This document shows positions 33,431-45,065 of a stretch of 64,000 bases of DNA, piece by piece. The first letter of the stretch is position 1. Every line of letters begins with the position of its first letter. This DNA is from Protonemura montana (lineage: Eukaryota; Arthropoda; Insecta; Plecoptera; Nemouridae): contig OX387610.1 in NCBI GenBank assembly GCA_947568835.1, positions 684,501 through 748,500 of the forward strand. Direction: 5' to 3'. Position numbers and translations under genes: made by a program. The notes under the pieces were generated by a model. That model ran no database searches and was not told the DNA's origin. It saw only the letters and a program-made list of their open reading frames with translations.

Positions 33431-36400
33431 CTACCTGAATCTTATCACCGTCTTCCCGATAGCATCTGCCGAGCCCACGTGTTGAAAAGCAAGCTCAGCA
33501 TCTCTAGGAGAGTAGATCTTGTCCACGACGGGTTGCAGCGATCCATCCTCGACCAGCAGGCAAAGTGCATCCAGAGAAGAAGTGGACATCAGATCATGCC
33601 ATTGACTGGCAGCATCGCTCTGTTAACATAAGAAGACAAAACTATTTTGTTATTATCAACACTAGAACCGTCTCAATAATTGATGCACAAAGGCGGACTC
33701 GAACCCCGATCTCCGATCCTCGTGGTACTTGGACACTGGCTTTTTGAGACGCTTATAGTGTATTTGATGAGAATGACGGATCTCCAAGGAGTAGAACCAT
33801 AAGGGTGTGAAAACTCACAGTCTCTCTGATTCTAGTAACGCTATATCACGTCACAACCTGTCAAACTCGAATCAAGCCCAAGCGCCGGCGTTAACGACAA
33901 AATTTCACGATTTCTATAAAGATTGAGTGAAATGAGACATCACACCCAGACACAAACTATTTGGGGGCCTAAGCAACGGATTAAGGCATTTATATAAAGT
34001 CAAGCTGGTATAGGGGGACTAAGCTGGTATAGGGGGACCAAGCTGGTATAGGGAGACCAAGCTGGTATAGGGGGATCAAGCTGGTATAGGGGGATCAAGC
34101 TGGTATAGGGGGACCAAGCTGGTATAGGGGGACCAAGCTGGTATAGGGGGATCAAGCTGGTATAGGGGGATCAAGCTGGTATAGGGGGACCAAGCTGGTA
34201 TAGGGGGACCAAGCTGGTATAGGGGGATCAAGCTGGTATAGGGGGATCAAGCTGGTATAGGGGGATCAAGCTGGTATAGAGGGACCAAGCTGGTATAGGG
34301 GGACCAAGCTGGTATAGGGAGACCAAGCTGGTATAGGGGGACTAAGCTGGTATAGGTGGGATCAAGCTGGTATAGGGGGTTCAAGCTGGTATAGGGGGAC
34401 TAAGCTGGTATAGGGGGATCAAGCTGGTATAGGGGAATCAAGCTGGTATAGGGGGACCAAGCTGGTATAGGGGGACCAAGCTGGTATAGGGGGACCAAGC
34501 TGGTATAGGGGGACCAAGCTGGTATAGGGGGATCAAGCTGGTATAGGGGGATCAAGCTGGTATAGGGGGACCAAGCTGGTATAGGGGGACCAAGCTGGTA
34601 TAGGGGGACCAAGCTGGTATAGGGGGACCAAGCTGGTAAAGGGGGACCAAGCTGGTATAGGGGGATCAAGCTGGTATAGGGGGACCAAGCTGGTATAGGG
34701 GGACCAAGCTGGTATAGGGGGACTAAGCTGGTATAGGGGGACCAAGCTGGTATAGGGGGACCAAGCTGGTATAGGGGGACCAAGCTGGTATAGGGGGACC
34801 AAGCTGGTATAGGGAGACCAAGCTGGTATAGGGGGACTAAGCTGGTATAGGGGGATCAAGCTGGTATAGGGGGATCAAGCTGGTATAGGGGGACTAAGCT
34901 GGTATAGGGGGATCAAGCTGGTATAGGGGGATCAAGCTGGTATAGGGGGATCAAGCTGGTATAGAGGGATCAAGCTGGTATAGGGGGACCAAGCTGGTAT
35001 AGGGGGACCAAGCTGGTATAGGGGGATCAAGCTGGTATAGGGGGACCAAGCTGGTATAGGGGGACCAAGCTGGTATAGGGGGACCAAGCTGGTATAGGGG
35101 GACCAAGCTGGTATAGGGGGATCAAGCTGGTATAGGGGGATCAAGCTGGTATAGGGGGACCAAGCTGGTATAGGGGGACCAAGCTGGTATAGGGGGATCA
35201 AGCTGGTATAGGGGGATCAAGCTGGTATAGGGGGATCAAGCTGGTATAGGGGGACCAAGCTGGTATAGGGGGACCAAGCTGGTATAGGGGGACCAAGCTG
35301 GTATAGGGGGACCAAGCTGGTATAGGGGGATCAAGCTGGTATAGGGGGATCAAGCTGGTATAGGGGGTTAAGCTGGTATAGGGGGATCAAGCTGGTATAG
35401 GGGGACTAAGCTGGTATAGGGGGACCAAGCTTTTATATGGAGGTCAACATCTCCATGGTTACAGCAAGGGTATAAGACCAAGCTGGTATAGGGGGACCAA
35501 GCTGGTATAGGGGGATCAAGCTGGTATAGGGGGACCGAGCTGGTATAGGGGGACCAAGCTGGTATAGGGGGACCAAGCTGGTATAGGGGGACCAAGCTGG
35601 TATAGGGGGATCAAGCTGGTATAGGGGGACCAAGCTGGTACAGGGGGACCAAGCTGGTATAGGGGGACCAAGCTGGTATAGGGGGATCAAGCTGGTATAG
35701 GGGGACCAAGCTGGTATAGGGGGACCAAGCTGGTATAGGGGGACCAAGCTGGTATAGGGGGACCAAGCTGGTATAGGGGAACCAAGCTGGTATAGGGGGA
35801 CCAAGCTGGTATAGGGGGATCAAGCTGGTATAGGGGGACTAAGCTGGTATAGGGGGACCAAGCTGGTATAGGGGGACCAAGCTGGTATAGGGGGACCAAG
35901 CTGGTATAGGGGGACCAAGCTGGTATAGGGGGACCAAGCTGGTATAGGGGGATCAAGCTGGTATAGGGGGACCAAGCTGGTATAGGGGGACTAAGCTGGT
36001 ATAGGGGGATCAAGCTGGTATAGGGGGACTAAGCTGGTATAGGGGGACCAAGCTTTTATATGGAGGTCAACATCTCCATGGTTACAGCAAGGGTATAAGA
36101 CCAAGCTGGTATAGGGGGACCAAGCTGGTATAGGGGGATCAAGCTGGTATAGGGGGACCAAGCTGGTATAGGGGGACCAAGCTGGTATAGGGGGACCAAG
36201 CTGGTATAGGGGGACTAAGCTGGTATAGGGGGACCAAGCTGGTATAGGGGGACCAAGCTGGTATAGGGGGACCAAGCTGGTATAGGGGGACCAAGCTGGT
36301 ATAGGGGGATCAAGCTGGTATAGGGGGACCAAGCTGGTATAGGGGGACCAAGCTGGTATAGGGGGACCAAGCTGGTATAGGGGGACCAAGCTGGTATAGG

Positions 36401-39400
36401 GGGACTAAGCTGGTATAGGGGGACCAAGCTGGTATAGGGGGACCAAGCTGGTATAGGGGGACCAAGCTGGTATAGGGGGACCAAGCTGGTATAGGGGGAT
36501 CAAGCTGGTATAGGGGGATCAAGCTGGTATAGGGGGACCAAGCTGGTATAGGGGGACCAAGCTGGTATAGGGGGATCAAGCTGGTATAGGGGGATCAAGC
36601 TGGTATAGGGGGACCAAGCTGGTATAGGGGGATCAAGCTGGTATAGGGGTATCAAGCTGGAATAGGGGGACCAAGCTAGTATAGGGGGATCAAGCTGGTA
36701 TAGGGGGATCAAGCTGGTATAGGGGGACCAAGCTGGTATAGGGGGACCAAGCTGGTATATGGAGGTCAACATCTCCATTGTTACAGCAAGGGTATAAGAT
36801 CAAGCTGGTATAGGGGGACCAAGCTGGTATTGGGGGACCAAGCTGGTATAGGGGGATCAAGCTGGTATAGGGGGACCAAGCTGGTATAGGGGGATCAAGC
36901 TGGTATAGGGGGATCAAGCTGGTATAGGGGGATCAAGCTGTTATAGGGGGATCAAGCTGGTATAGAGGGACCAAGCTGGTATAGGGGGATCAAGCTGGTA
37001 TAGGGGGATCAAGCTGGTATATGGAGGTCAACATCTCCATGGTTACAGCAAGGGTATAAGATCAAGCTGGTATAGGGGGACCAAGCTGGTATTGGGGGAC
37101 CAAGCTGGTATAGGGGGACCAAGCTGGTACAGGGAGACCAAGCTGGTATAGGGGGACCAAGCTGGTATAGGGGGACCAAGCTGGTATAGGGGGATCAAGC
37201 TGGTATAGGGGGACTAAGCTGGTACAGGGGGACCAAGCTGGTATAGGGGGATCAAGCTGGTATAGGGGGACCAAGCTGGTATAGGGGGATCAAGCTGGTA
37301 TAGGGGGATCAAGCTGGTATAGGGGGATCAAGCTGGTATAGGGGGATCAAGCTGGTATAGAGGGACCAAGCTGGTATAGGGGGATCAAGCTGGTATAGGA
37401 GGATCAAGCTGGTATAGGGGGATCAAGCTGGTATAGGGGGATCAAGCTGGTATAGGGGGACCAAGCTGGTATAGGGGGATCAAGCTGGTATAGGGGGACC
37501 AAGCTGGTATAGGGGGACCAAGCTGGTATAGGGGGACCAAGCTGGTATAGGGGGACTAAGCTGGTATAGGGGGACCAAGCTGGTATAGGGGGACCAAGCT
37601 GGTATAGGGGGACCAAGCTGGTATAGGGGGACCAAGCTGGTATAGGGGGATCAAGCTGGTATAGGGGGATCAAGCTGGTATAGGGGGACCAAGCTGGTAT
37701 AGGGGGACCAAGCTGGTATAGGGGGATCAAGCTGGTATAGGGGGATCAAGCTGGTATAGGGGGACCAAGCTGGTATAGGGGGATCAAGCTGGTATAGGGG
37801 GATCAAGCTGGTATAGGGGGACCAAGCTAGTATAGGGGGATCAAGCTGGTATAGGGGGATCAAGCTGGTATAGGGGGACCAAGCTGGTATAGGGGGACCA
37901 AGCTGGTATATGGAGGTCAACATCTCCATTGTTACAGCAAGGGTATAAGATCAAGCTGGTATAGGGGGACCAAGCTGGTATTAGGGGACCAAGCTGGTAT
38001 AGGGGGATCAAGCTGGTATAGGGGGACCAAGCTGGTATAGGGGGATCAAGCTGGTATAGGGGGATCAAGCTGGTATAGGGGGATCAAGCTGGTATAGGGG
38101 GATCAAGCTGGTATAGAGGGACCAAGCTGGTATAGGGGGATCAAGCTGGTATAGGGGGATCAAGCTGGTATATGGAGGTCAACATCTCCATGGTTACAGC
38201 AAGGGTATAAGATCAAGCTGGTATAGGGGGACCAAGCTGGTATTGGGGGACCAAGCTGGTATAGGGGGACCAAGCTGGTACAGGGAGACCAAGCTGGTAT
38301 AGGGGGACCAAGCTGGTATAGGGGGATCAAGCTGGTATAGGGGGGCTAAGCTGGTACAGGGGGACCAAGCTGGTATAGGGGGATCAAGCTGGTATAGGGG
38401 GACCAAGCTGGTATAGGGAGACCAAGCTGGTATAGGGGGACCAAGCTGGTATAGGGGGACCAAGCTGGTATAGGGGGATCAAGCTGGTATAGGGGGACCA
38501 AGCTGGTATAGGGGGACCAAGCTGGTATAGGGGGACCAAGCTGGTATAGGGGGATCAAGCTGGTATAGGGGGACCAAGCTGGTATAGGGGGACCAAGCTG
38601 GTATAGGGGGACCAAGCTGGTATAGGGGGACCAAGCTGGTATAGGGGGACTAAGCTGGTATAGGGGGACCAAGCTGGTATAGGGGGACTAAGCTGGTATA
38701 GGTGGACCAAGCTTTTATATGGAGGTCAACATTTCCATGGTTACAGCAAGGGTATAAGATCAAGCTGGTACAGGGGGACCAAGCTGGTATAGGTGGACCA
38801 AGCTGGTATAGGGGGACCAAGCTGGTATAGGGGGACCAAGCTGGTATAGGGGGACTAAGCTGGTATAGGGGGACCAAGCTGGTATAGGGGGACTAAGCTG
38901 GTATAGGTGGACCAAGCTTTTATATGGAGGTCAACATTTCCATGGTTACAGCAAGGGTATAAGATCAAGCTGGTACAGGGGGACCAAGCTGGTATAGGTG
39001 GACCAAGCTGGTATAGGGGGACCAAGCTGGTATAGGGGGACCAAGCTATTAATTGGAGGTCAACATCTCCATGGTTACAGCAAGGGTAATGATTGTCAAG
39101 TTAAACTTACCATGAACAGTGAGCGGATTCTGATAAACATCGAGTACAGGGTGGAGACCGGGAAGGAGAAGTCGTCCGATCGAATCCGTGGGACCGTGGT
39201 ATCGATAACCACGCCCCCCTCGATGCAGAGACTTCGACATTCTTCCATCGGGCACTGGAACAAAACCAAGAACAAGTGTGCATCGTTTTAACAAATAGCC
39301 TCGAGTAGCAAAGTCAAGTTACAGAAACATCGAAATATAAGTCAATAATGTAAGTAATTCTACTAACATCGGGTAATTATTGTAATACCATATTGTATGT

Positions 39401-42400
39401 TAAGCTTGTGCTTATTGCTATGTCAATTGTGTGTAGTCCCATATGATAACCAAGTTTTAAGATCCTTGTGTGCTATGCTTGTGCTTATTGCTATGTCAAT
39501 TGTGTGCAGTCCCATATGATAACCAAGTTTTAAGATCCTTGTGTGCTATGCTTGTGCTTATTGCTATGTCAATTGTGTGCAGTCCCATATGATAACCAAG
39601 TTTTAAGATCCTTGTGTGCTATGCTTGTGCTTATTGCTATGTCAATTATGTGCAGTCCCATATGATAACCAAGTTTTAAGATCCTTGTGTGCTATGCTTG
39701 TGCTTATTGCTATGTCAATTGTGTGCAGTCCCATATGATAACCAAGTTTTAAGATCCTTGTGTGCTATGCTTGTGCTTATTGCTATGTCAATTGTGTGCA
39801 GTCCCATATGATAACCAAGTTTTAAGATCTGTGTGTGCTATGCTTGTGCTTATTGCTATGTCAATTGTGTGCAGTCCCATATGATAACCAAGTTTTAAGA
39901 TCCTTGTGTGCTATGCTTGTGCTTATTGCTATGTCAAGTGTGTGCAGTCCCATATGATAACCAAGTTTTAAGATCCTTGTGTGCTATGCTTGTGCTTATT
40001 GCTATGTCAATTGTGTGCAGTCCCATATGATAATCAAGTTTTAAGATGCTTGTGCTTATTGCTATGTCAATGACAGCCTACTCCTCCACAAACTACACCA
40101 CATAGGCATCCGTGGCACGGCCAACAAATGGGTCGCCTCCTTCCTCTCAAACCGCTCCCAAGTAGTCAAAATCAACCCCCCATCCCCTGACCAGCCCCCC
40201 GTCCTCTCCACCCCGCTCATAACCAAACAAGGAGTCCCCCAAGGCTCGGTCCTTTCCCCTCTGCTCTTCCTCCTATACATAAACGACCTTCCCCAACTTA
40301 TTACACATGGCACACTCTTCCAGTTTGCTGATGACACTAACCACCTAATCACCATCCCCAAATCCCAGACAGTTACAACCCTATCGCAAACTGCCAACTC
40401 CCAAACCTCAATAATCTCAAACTATTGCCTAAACAACCACCTAGCACTACAGCCAACCAAATCCTCCCTCATCAATTTCCAGACTAAAACCAACCCCCCT
40501 GACTCCTCCCCCCTAATCAGAGTAAATGACCACATAATCCCCACGACCCTCTCAACCAAATTCCTTGGCCTTTACATAACACCCACCCTAGACTGGTCCC
40601 TCCACATTCAAAAATCCCTATCCAAAATCAAAAGCACCTGCTACCTACTGCGCCGTCTTAAACGAATTTCCAACCTCAATACCCTTAAACTCGTATATCA
40701 CGCCCACCTCCACTCCCACCTCTCATATGGGATCCTATTCTGGGGAACATCCCCACAGGCCAAAAGAATCTTCATTGCCCAGAAACAGGCAGTTCGCATA
40801 ATAGCCGGCATCTCCCGCCGAAAGACATGCAAACCCCATTTCATCACCCACAAAATCTTAACCCTCACCTGCACCCTCATTCAAATAGCCAGCACCCTAG
40901 TCCGAACTCATCCCCTTCTCTTCCCCCTGAACTCCTCCATACACACTCATGAAACCAGAAGTAGGAAAGAAATCCGCATCGTCCCACACCTCACCTCCCT
41001 CTTCACACATAGTCCCCCCTACTTATGTACAAAAATATACAACCACCTCCCTACTCACATCAAAGAATCCTCCCAGCACAGCGCCTTCGATTCCTCTCTA
41101 CGAAACTTCCTCATCCAGAACCCCTTCTACAACCTCGAGGAATATCTCGCTACACCAATACACCATGTCCCCCTGGCCCCTCTACAATGAAGTCTAACTA
41201 AACCTAGTCTAAACTTACAGCCTAATTTAAAGCCTAATTAAATACTACCATATAAGTATTAATATTATTATTATTATTACTTTTACTATAAGTACCATTA
41301 CCATCGCTACCATCTCTACGAAGAACTATTGTACAGTTCTAGTCTAAATTGATAGTCTAATGTTTAACTATTTCATTAGTATTAATATAATCACCATATT
41401 ATACCATATTACCATATTACTATATTACCATATACCACATAACTATATTATATAGCTCATACAGATACATTGTACCTGTCCGCAGCAAATAAATAAATAA
41501 AAAAAAAATTGTTTGTTTTGTTTTTGTTTTGTACAGAATTGTGGCCTACCGTGCCATGCGTGTGGAACACGACGTGGAATGGCTCCGCCCCCAACAACGC
41601 GTCCTGAGCCTCAGTTGCCACGACGACGTCGGCGCCGAGCGCCTGAGCGACAGGTGTCGCGCGCAGGCGACAGGTGGCGGTCACGTGACCTCCGTGCAGG
41701 CGAGACAATTGAAGCAAGACACAGCCAACTGGAGAGACGGCGTCACGAACCAAGATCCTGCTTCCAGAGAAACAACACCTTTATGTATATATATATAGTA
41801 TATACAGAACGTCATATTTTCTTTTTGTATCTTTTTCCTACAAATTAAACCAATTTTGACAAATTTTGTACCAATTACCAGAGTCAGATGATGCAGTAAT
41901 GAAGGTGTACCAACACTGTGACAATGATAGATGACATTACAGTGTTGCCAACTCACCGTCTCCCGATGCATGAGTTGGTAAGCCTGGCTCGATGGTGGAA
42001 CGCATCCCACGCCGCGGCGCCTGCGAATGGCAACGCTGCGGCTGTTTCAAAACCAACAGCACGTGGCTTGCGATAGACCTGGCGTTGTCATGACAACATA
42101 ACAATAACAAACATTACGTTATCATGGTTTATAATTCAAATATTCAAAATATTCAAATATTTGGCATTCAAATATATAACCTATTTTTACTGATTTTCTG
42201 ATATGTATAGAAATCCTAAATTGTAGATGAATGAATAAAAATAAATAAAAAAGGAATTTAATTAAATATTTTAAAAACTGATTAAGAAAATGTTTTTCCC
42301 TACAACAAAAAAAATTAATAAACAAAAAAAATTGTAATCATATTTCTCCCTTTGAGCCAAGTCGACCCACCTGTTGCTCCCTCACAACGATGAGTTCCGC

Positions 42401-44496
42401 CAGCGTGCCGGTTGCCCAGGGCGACCGGGCGACCCAGACCTCGTCGCCCGGCAACACACGTGTTACCCGGACACCGGTCTCCATGACGATCCCGGCGCAG
42501 TCCCGGCCCAGCAAGACCGGGAACAAACCCAGCACATTCTGCCCGGACAAAAGACAATTGCATCACTTACGAGATTTAATGTTTTTAGACTCATGATTAC
42601 TTGATGTAAACTTAGCACTAGTTTTAACAAAAACTATTTCAACTGGGTTTTCAATGCTAAGTGTAGAACAACAAAATTTCCCAACGTTTCGTAACTTGTA
42701 CCTGTTACTTTATCAAGGGTAAGAGCAGTCCTGACAATTTTCCAATAACAAAAGAACCACACAAAATTATAACAATTACCAAGTTCAAGCTTCCTAAATG
42801 CATCTAAATAAAATAATCAGGGTCAATAACTTAAAAACTAATGTATTATGTATTTTCTGAAATAAAATCCCGAACAAATTGGCATTTTTTTAGTAACTAA
42901 CCAATTATGTGTATGGAAAAATTGCCAGTTCAACCAGTAGGTACGTACATAAACCCAAGTTCAAATAGTTTGTGTTAAAGTCGATAAATATTTCTAAAAA
43001 GTGCCCAAACATTTGAAATCAGTGCTGACTTGACGCACCTTGTTTCTTTTGTTGAGTTGGTATCTTAGCAACCGTCCGTATCCGGAGCAGATTCGAATGT
43101 CGATCGGGTCAACAGAAGCCGCCTTCACTCTGATCAAAACCTCGTCAGGTCGAGTTATAGAAGGCGCTGGAAAATCCTCAACCAGGCACAGAGCCTAGCA
43201 ACCAAAACAATCAACCTCGTTGCTTAGCAACCAAGAACAACAAATAACTCTGACAGGAGATGATTTCAACAAAATGGAGATTCGATTTGATTTAAACTTA
43301 CGTCCACGCCGTCGTACGAGGTGCAGACGACGGCCTTGACTCGCGCCGGAGATATTGGAGCTCGGCGCCAGCTCAGTCCGACCGAAATCCCGACAGAGAT
43401 CCCGACTGCCAGCCCAACACATCCACAAACAACACCCGCCCTAGCACCTGCAATAATCATATAGGGGTAAAACTTGCACAGATATTCCATCCTTATGAGG
43501 CAAAGACTAGCACAGATAAAGCTTGCACAGATATTCCATCCTTATGAGGCAAAGACTAGCACAGATAAAGCTTGCACAGATATTCCATCCTTATGAGGCA
43601 AAGACTAGCACAGATAAAGCTTGCACAGTATTCCATCCTTATGAGGCAAAGACTACTACAGATAAAGCTTGTACAGATATTATATCCTTATGAGGCAAAG
43701 ACTACCACAGATAAAGCTTGCACAGATATTCCATCCTTATGAGACAAAGACTAGCACAGATAAAGCTTGCACAGATATTCCATCCTTAATGAGGCAAAGA
43801 CTACCACAGATAAAGCTTGCACAGATATTCCATCCTTATGAGGCAAAGACTAGCACAGATAAAGCTTGCACAGATATTCCATCCTTATGAGGCAAAGACT
43901 AACACAGATAAAGCTTGCACAGATATTCCATCCTTATGAGGCAAAGACTAGCACAGATAAAGCTTGCACAGATATTCCATCCTTATGAGGCAAAGACTAG
44001 CACAGATAAAGCTTGCACAGATATTTCATCCTTATGAGGCAAAGACTAGCACAGATAAAGCTTGCACAGATATTTCATCCTTATGAGGCAAAGACTAGCA
44101 CAGATAAAGATTGCACAGATATTCCATCCTTATGAGGCAAAGACTAGCACAGATAAAGCTTGCACAGATATTCCATCCTTATGAGGCAAAGACTAGCACA
44201 GATTTCTGTCACTCACTGTCATGAGCAAGATGTGCCAACACTTGTGCGTAAAGTTGTTGTGAAGCTTCAGCGACGGTGTTGCGAACTTGAGTGGTTGCTA
44301 ACGCAGCACGTTCAGCCGCTTGTGCCACAGCGTCTAAGAAAGCGGCTGCGTGGGGGGAGGCGGCCAGAGCGAGACCCAGCGCTTGCACTCGCTCTGCAAG
44401 CTCGGACAGGGCGGCACGTCCACGCTGTCCACCCAGCGAGACTTGCACTTGCAGAGTCTCCAACTTCTCGGATACATGGAACAGAACCTCGTCCAT
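33431..44496 (-). CDS. RTN4IP1: Reticulon-4-interacting protein 1 homologue (mitochondrial NAD(P)H oxidoreductase)
   Basis: MDR-superfamily quinone oxidoreductase acting in mitochondria. Coding exons: 44217-44496, 43302-43447, 43039-43194, 42371-42538, 41957-42078, 41550-41757, 39111-39254 and 33431-33619. They sum to 1413 nt, or 470 residues, with all phases joining. The start is MDEVLFHVSEKLETLQVQ, a helical N-terminal extension, then a Gly/Val membrane-like segment (GCVGLAVGISVGISVGL). The MDR core follows: KAASVDPIDIRICSGYG, PVLLGRDCAGIVMETGV, PGDEVWVARSPWATGTLAEL, FETAAALPFAGAAAWDAF. The C-terminus is LQPVVDKIYSPRDAELAFQH then IGKTVIRFR. The nucleotide-binding glycine loop is weak (LVRDAVSPVG where the human protein has GASGGVG). 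An upstream in-frame extension from an acceptor near 44559 is possible. Introns 1, 6 and 7 carry minisatellites; intron 6 also holds a LINE. Confidence 0.93.
33640..33762. mobile_element. Foldback element copy with tRNA-like core
   Basis: Arms TTATTATCAACACTAGAACC and GAGACGCTTATAGTG are inverted copies as in 23299-23413. The loop contains GGACTCGAACCCCGATCTCC, the complement of a tRNA B box (GGTTCGAGTCC). It sits directly upstream of the 115-bp repeat at 33757-33873. Confidence 0.7.
33757..33873. repeat. Dispersed repeat, about 115 bp (copy of 16045-16160)
   Basis: Shares GTGTATTTGATGAGAATGAC through CACAACCTGTCAAACTCGAA with the copy in the last DEK intron. Confidence 0.85.
34001..39050. 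repeat. 19 bp G-rich minisatellite, about 265 copies, in RTN4IP1 intron 7
   Basis: The unit is AAGCTGGTATAGGGGGACC, alternating with a GGGGGATC form and rarer GGGGGACT. It is broken about nine times by a longer spacer containing GGAGGTCAACATCTCCATGG and TTACAGCAAGGGTATAAGA (near 35440, 36060, 36765, 37025, 37915, 38175, 38720, 38935 and 39050). The spacers at 36765 and 37025 recur at 37915 and 38175, an offset of about 1150 bp, so a large segment has been duplicated. G runs lie on the + strand, the template strand of the gene. Confidence 0.98.
39404..40068. repeat. 73 bp minisatellite, about 9 copies, in RTN4IP1 intron 6
   Basis: GCTTGTGCTTATTGCTATGT recurs at 39404, 39477, 39550 and so on at 73-bp spacing. 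The array stops in mid-unit where the LINE begins, so the LINE was inserted in or beside it. Confidence 0.96.
40069..41508 (+). mobile_element. 5'-truncated LINE (Jockey/CR1-type reverse transcriptase)
   Basis: The coding part runs open from about 40070 to the stop at 41188. It shows QGSVLSPLLFLLYINDLPQL, FQFADDTNHLI, LGLYITPTLDWSLHI and the C-terminal KQAVRIIAG region. The tail ends in AATAAATAAATA and a run of A at about 41488-41508. The strand is strikingly poor in G and rich in C. It lies in RTN4IP1 intron 6, only about 40 bp from exon 41550-41757. The 5' end, including the endonuclease, is missing. Confidence 0.93.
42575..42930. mobile_element. Penelope-like element 3'-end fragment (antisense)
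   Basis: One of the longest solo copies, extending from TTTTTAGACTCATGATTACT through the core to the CCAATTATGTGTATGGAAAA end, as in 18040-18350. It is inside an RTN4IP1 intron (42539-43038), with the exon edge only about 37 bp away. Confidence 0.9.
43468..44205. repeat. 49 bp minisatellite, about 15 copies, filling RTN4IP1 intron 1
   Basis: The unit contains AGGCAAAGACTAGCACAGAT then AAAGCTTGCACAGATATTCC, 49 bp. The intron is 43448-44216, so the array spans nearly all of it. Minor variation includes CTACCACAG and a one-base insertion near 43788. Confidence 0.97.
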
Positions 44497-45065
44497 CTCC
44501 GCAGTCTCGCGCCCGCGCACTTCACAACCTAGTTTTCCGTAGCATTTCTGCTCGACCCTGTTGAAGCAAAGTCACTTAATGGAGATTAAATTCAGAGTGC
44601 ATATGTCAACGGTCATAGTTAAAAATAAGTTATTGACTTGAACCTAAAAAAAATATTGATGGCCCAATAATATTTTTGTCTGCTGTTACAGATAGAATTT
44701 GTGTGTGTAACTGTAATTCTTTGCGAAATATGTGATGCGTTTCAGAAATCATAATTGGCAGTTGTTTATTACTCAGTTTGTAAATATACGGTTGAAAAGT
44801 AAAAAGTGCAAAATAACCTCCGGGATCTGTGCTTCTTGGATCACAGCTGATCGAAGTGAACAAATATTTGGTTGGTAAATTAGCTACCAGGTAGCGTTAG
44901 CGTTCAGGAATCGGGCGGTTTACAACAGCGCTCGTTTCAACATTTTGCCGTCCTTCTTTCGAACTAAACGGGCATCATCTTGAAGAGGGATATCCGGTTC
45001 AGCGCTGATCAATTTATCTGATCTGTGAATTGATTATCTCGACCAGGGGAAACCAGAATCGAAAC
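44497..45065. promoter_or_regulatory. Divergent region between RTN4IP1 and RPS20
   Basis: About 570 bp between the two start codons. It must contain the RPS20 promoter and 5' UTR and part or all of the RTN4IP1 promoter. A pyrimidine run (GTCCTTCTTTCG at 44951-44962) could be the RPS20 transcription start with a TOP-like tract; this is inference only. Confidence 0.45.

Noticed and set aside
34400-38877. Many overlapping proline-rich frames (PLYQL/PPIPAW) on the minus strand
   Set aside because: All are translations of the 19-bp satellite, interrupted wherever a unit has a GATCA-type change or spacer; no gene context.
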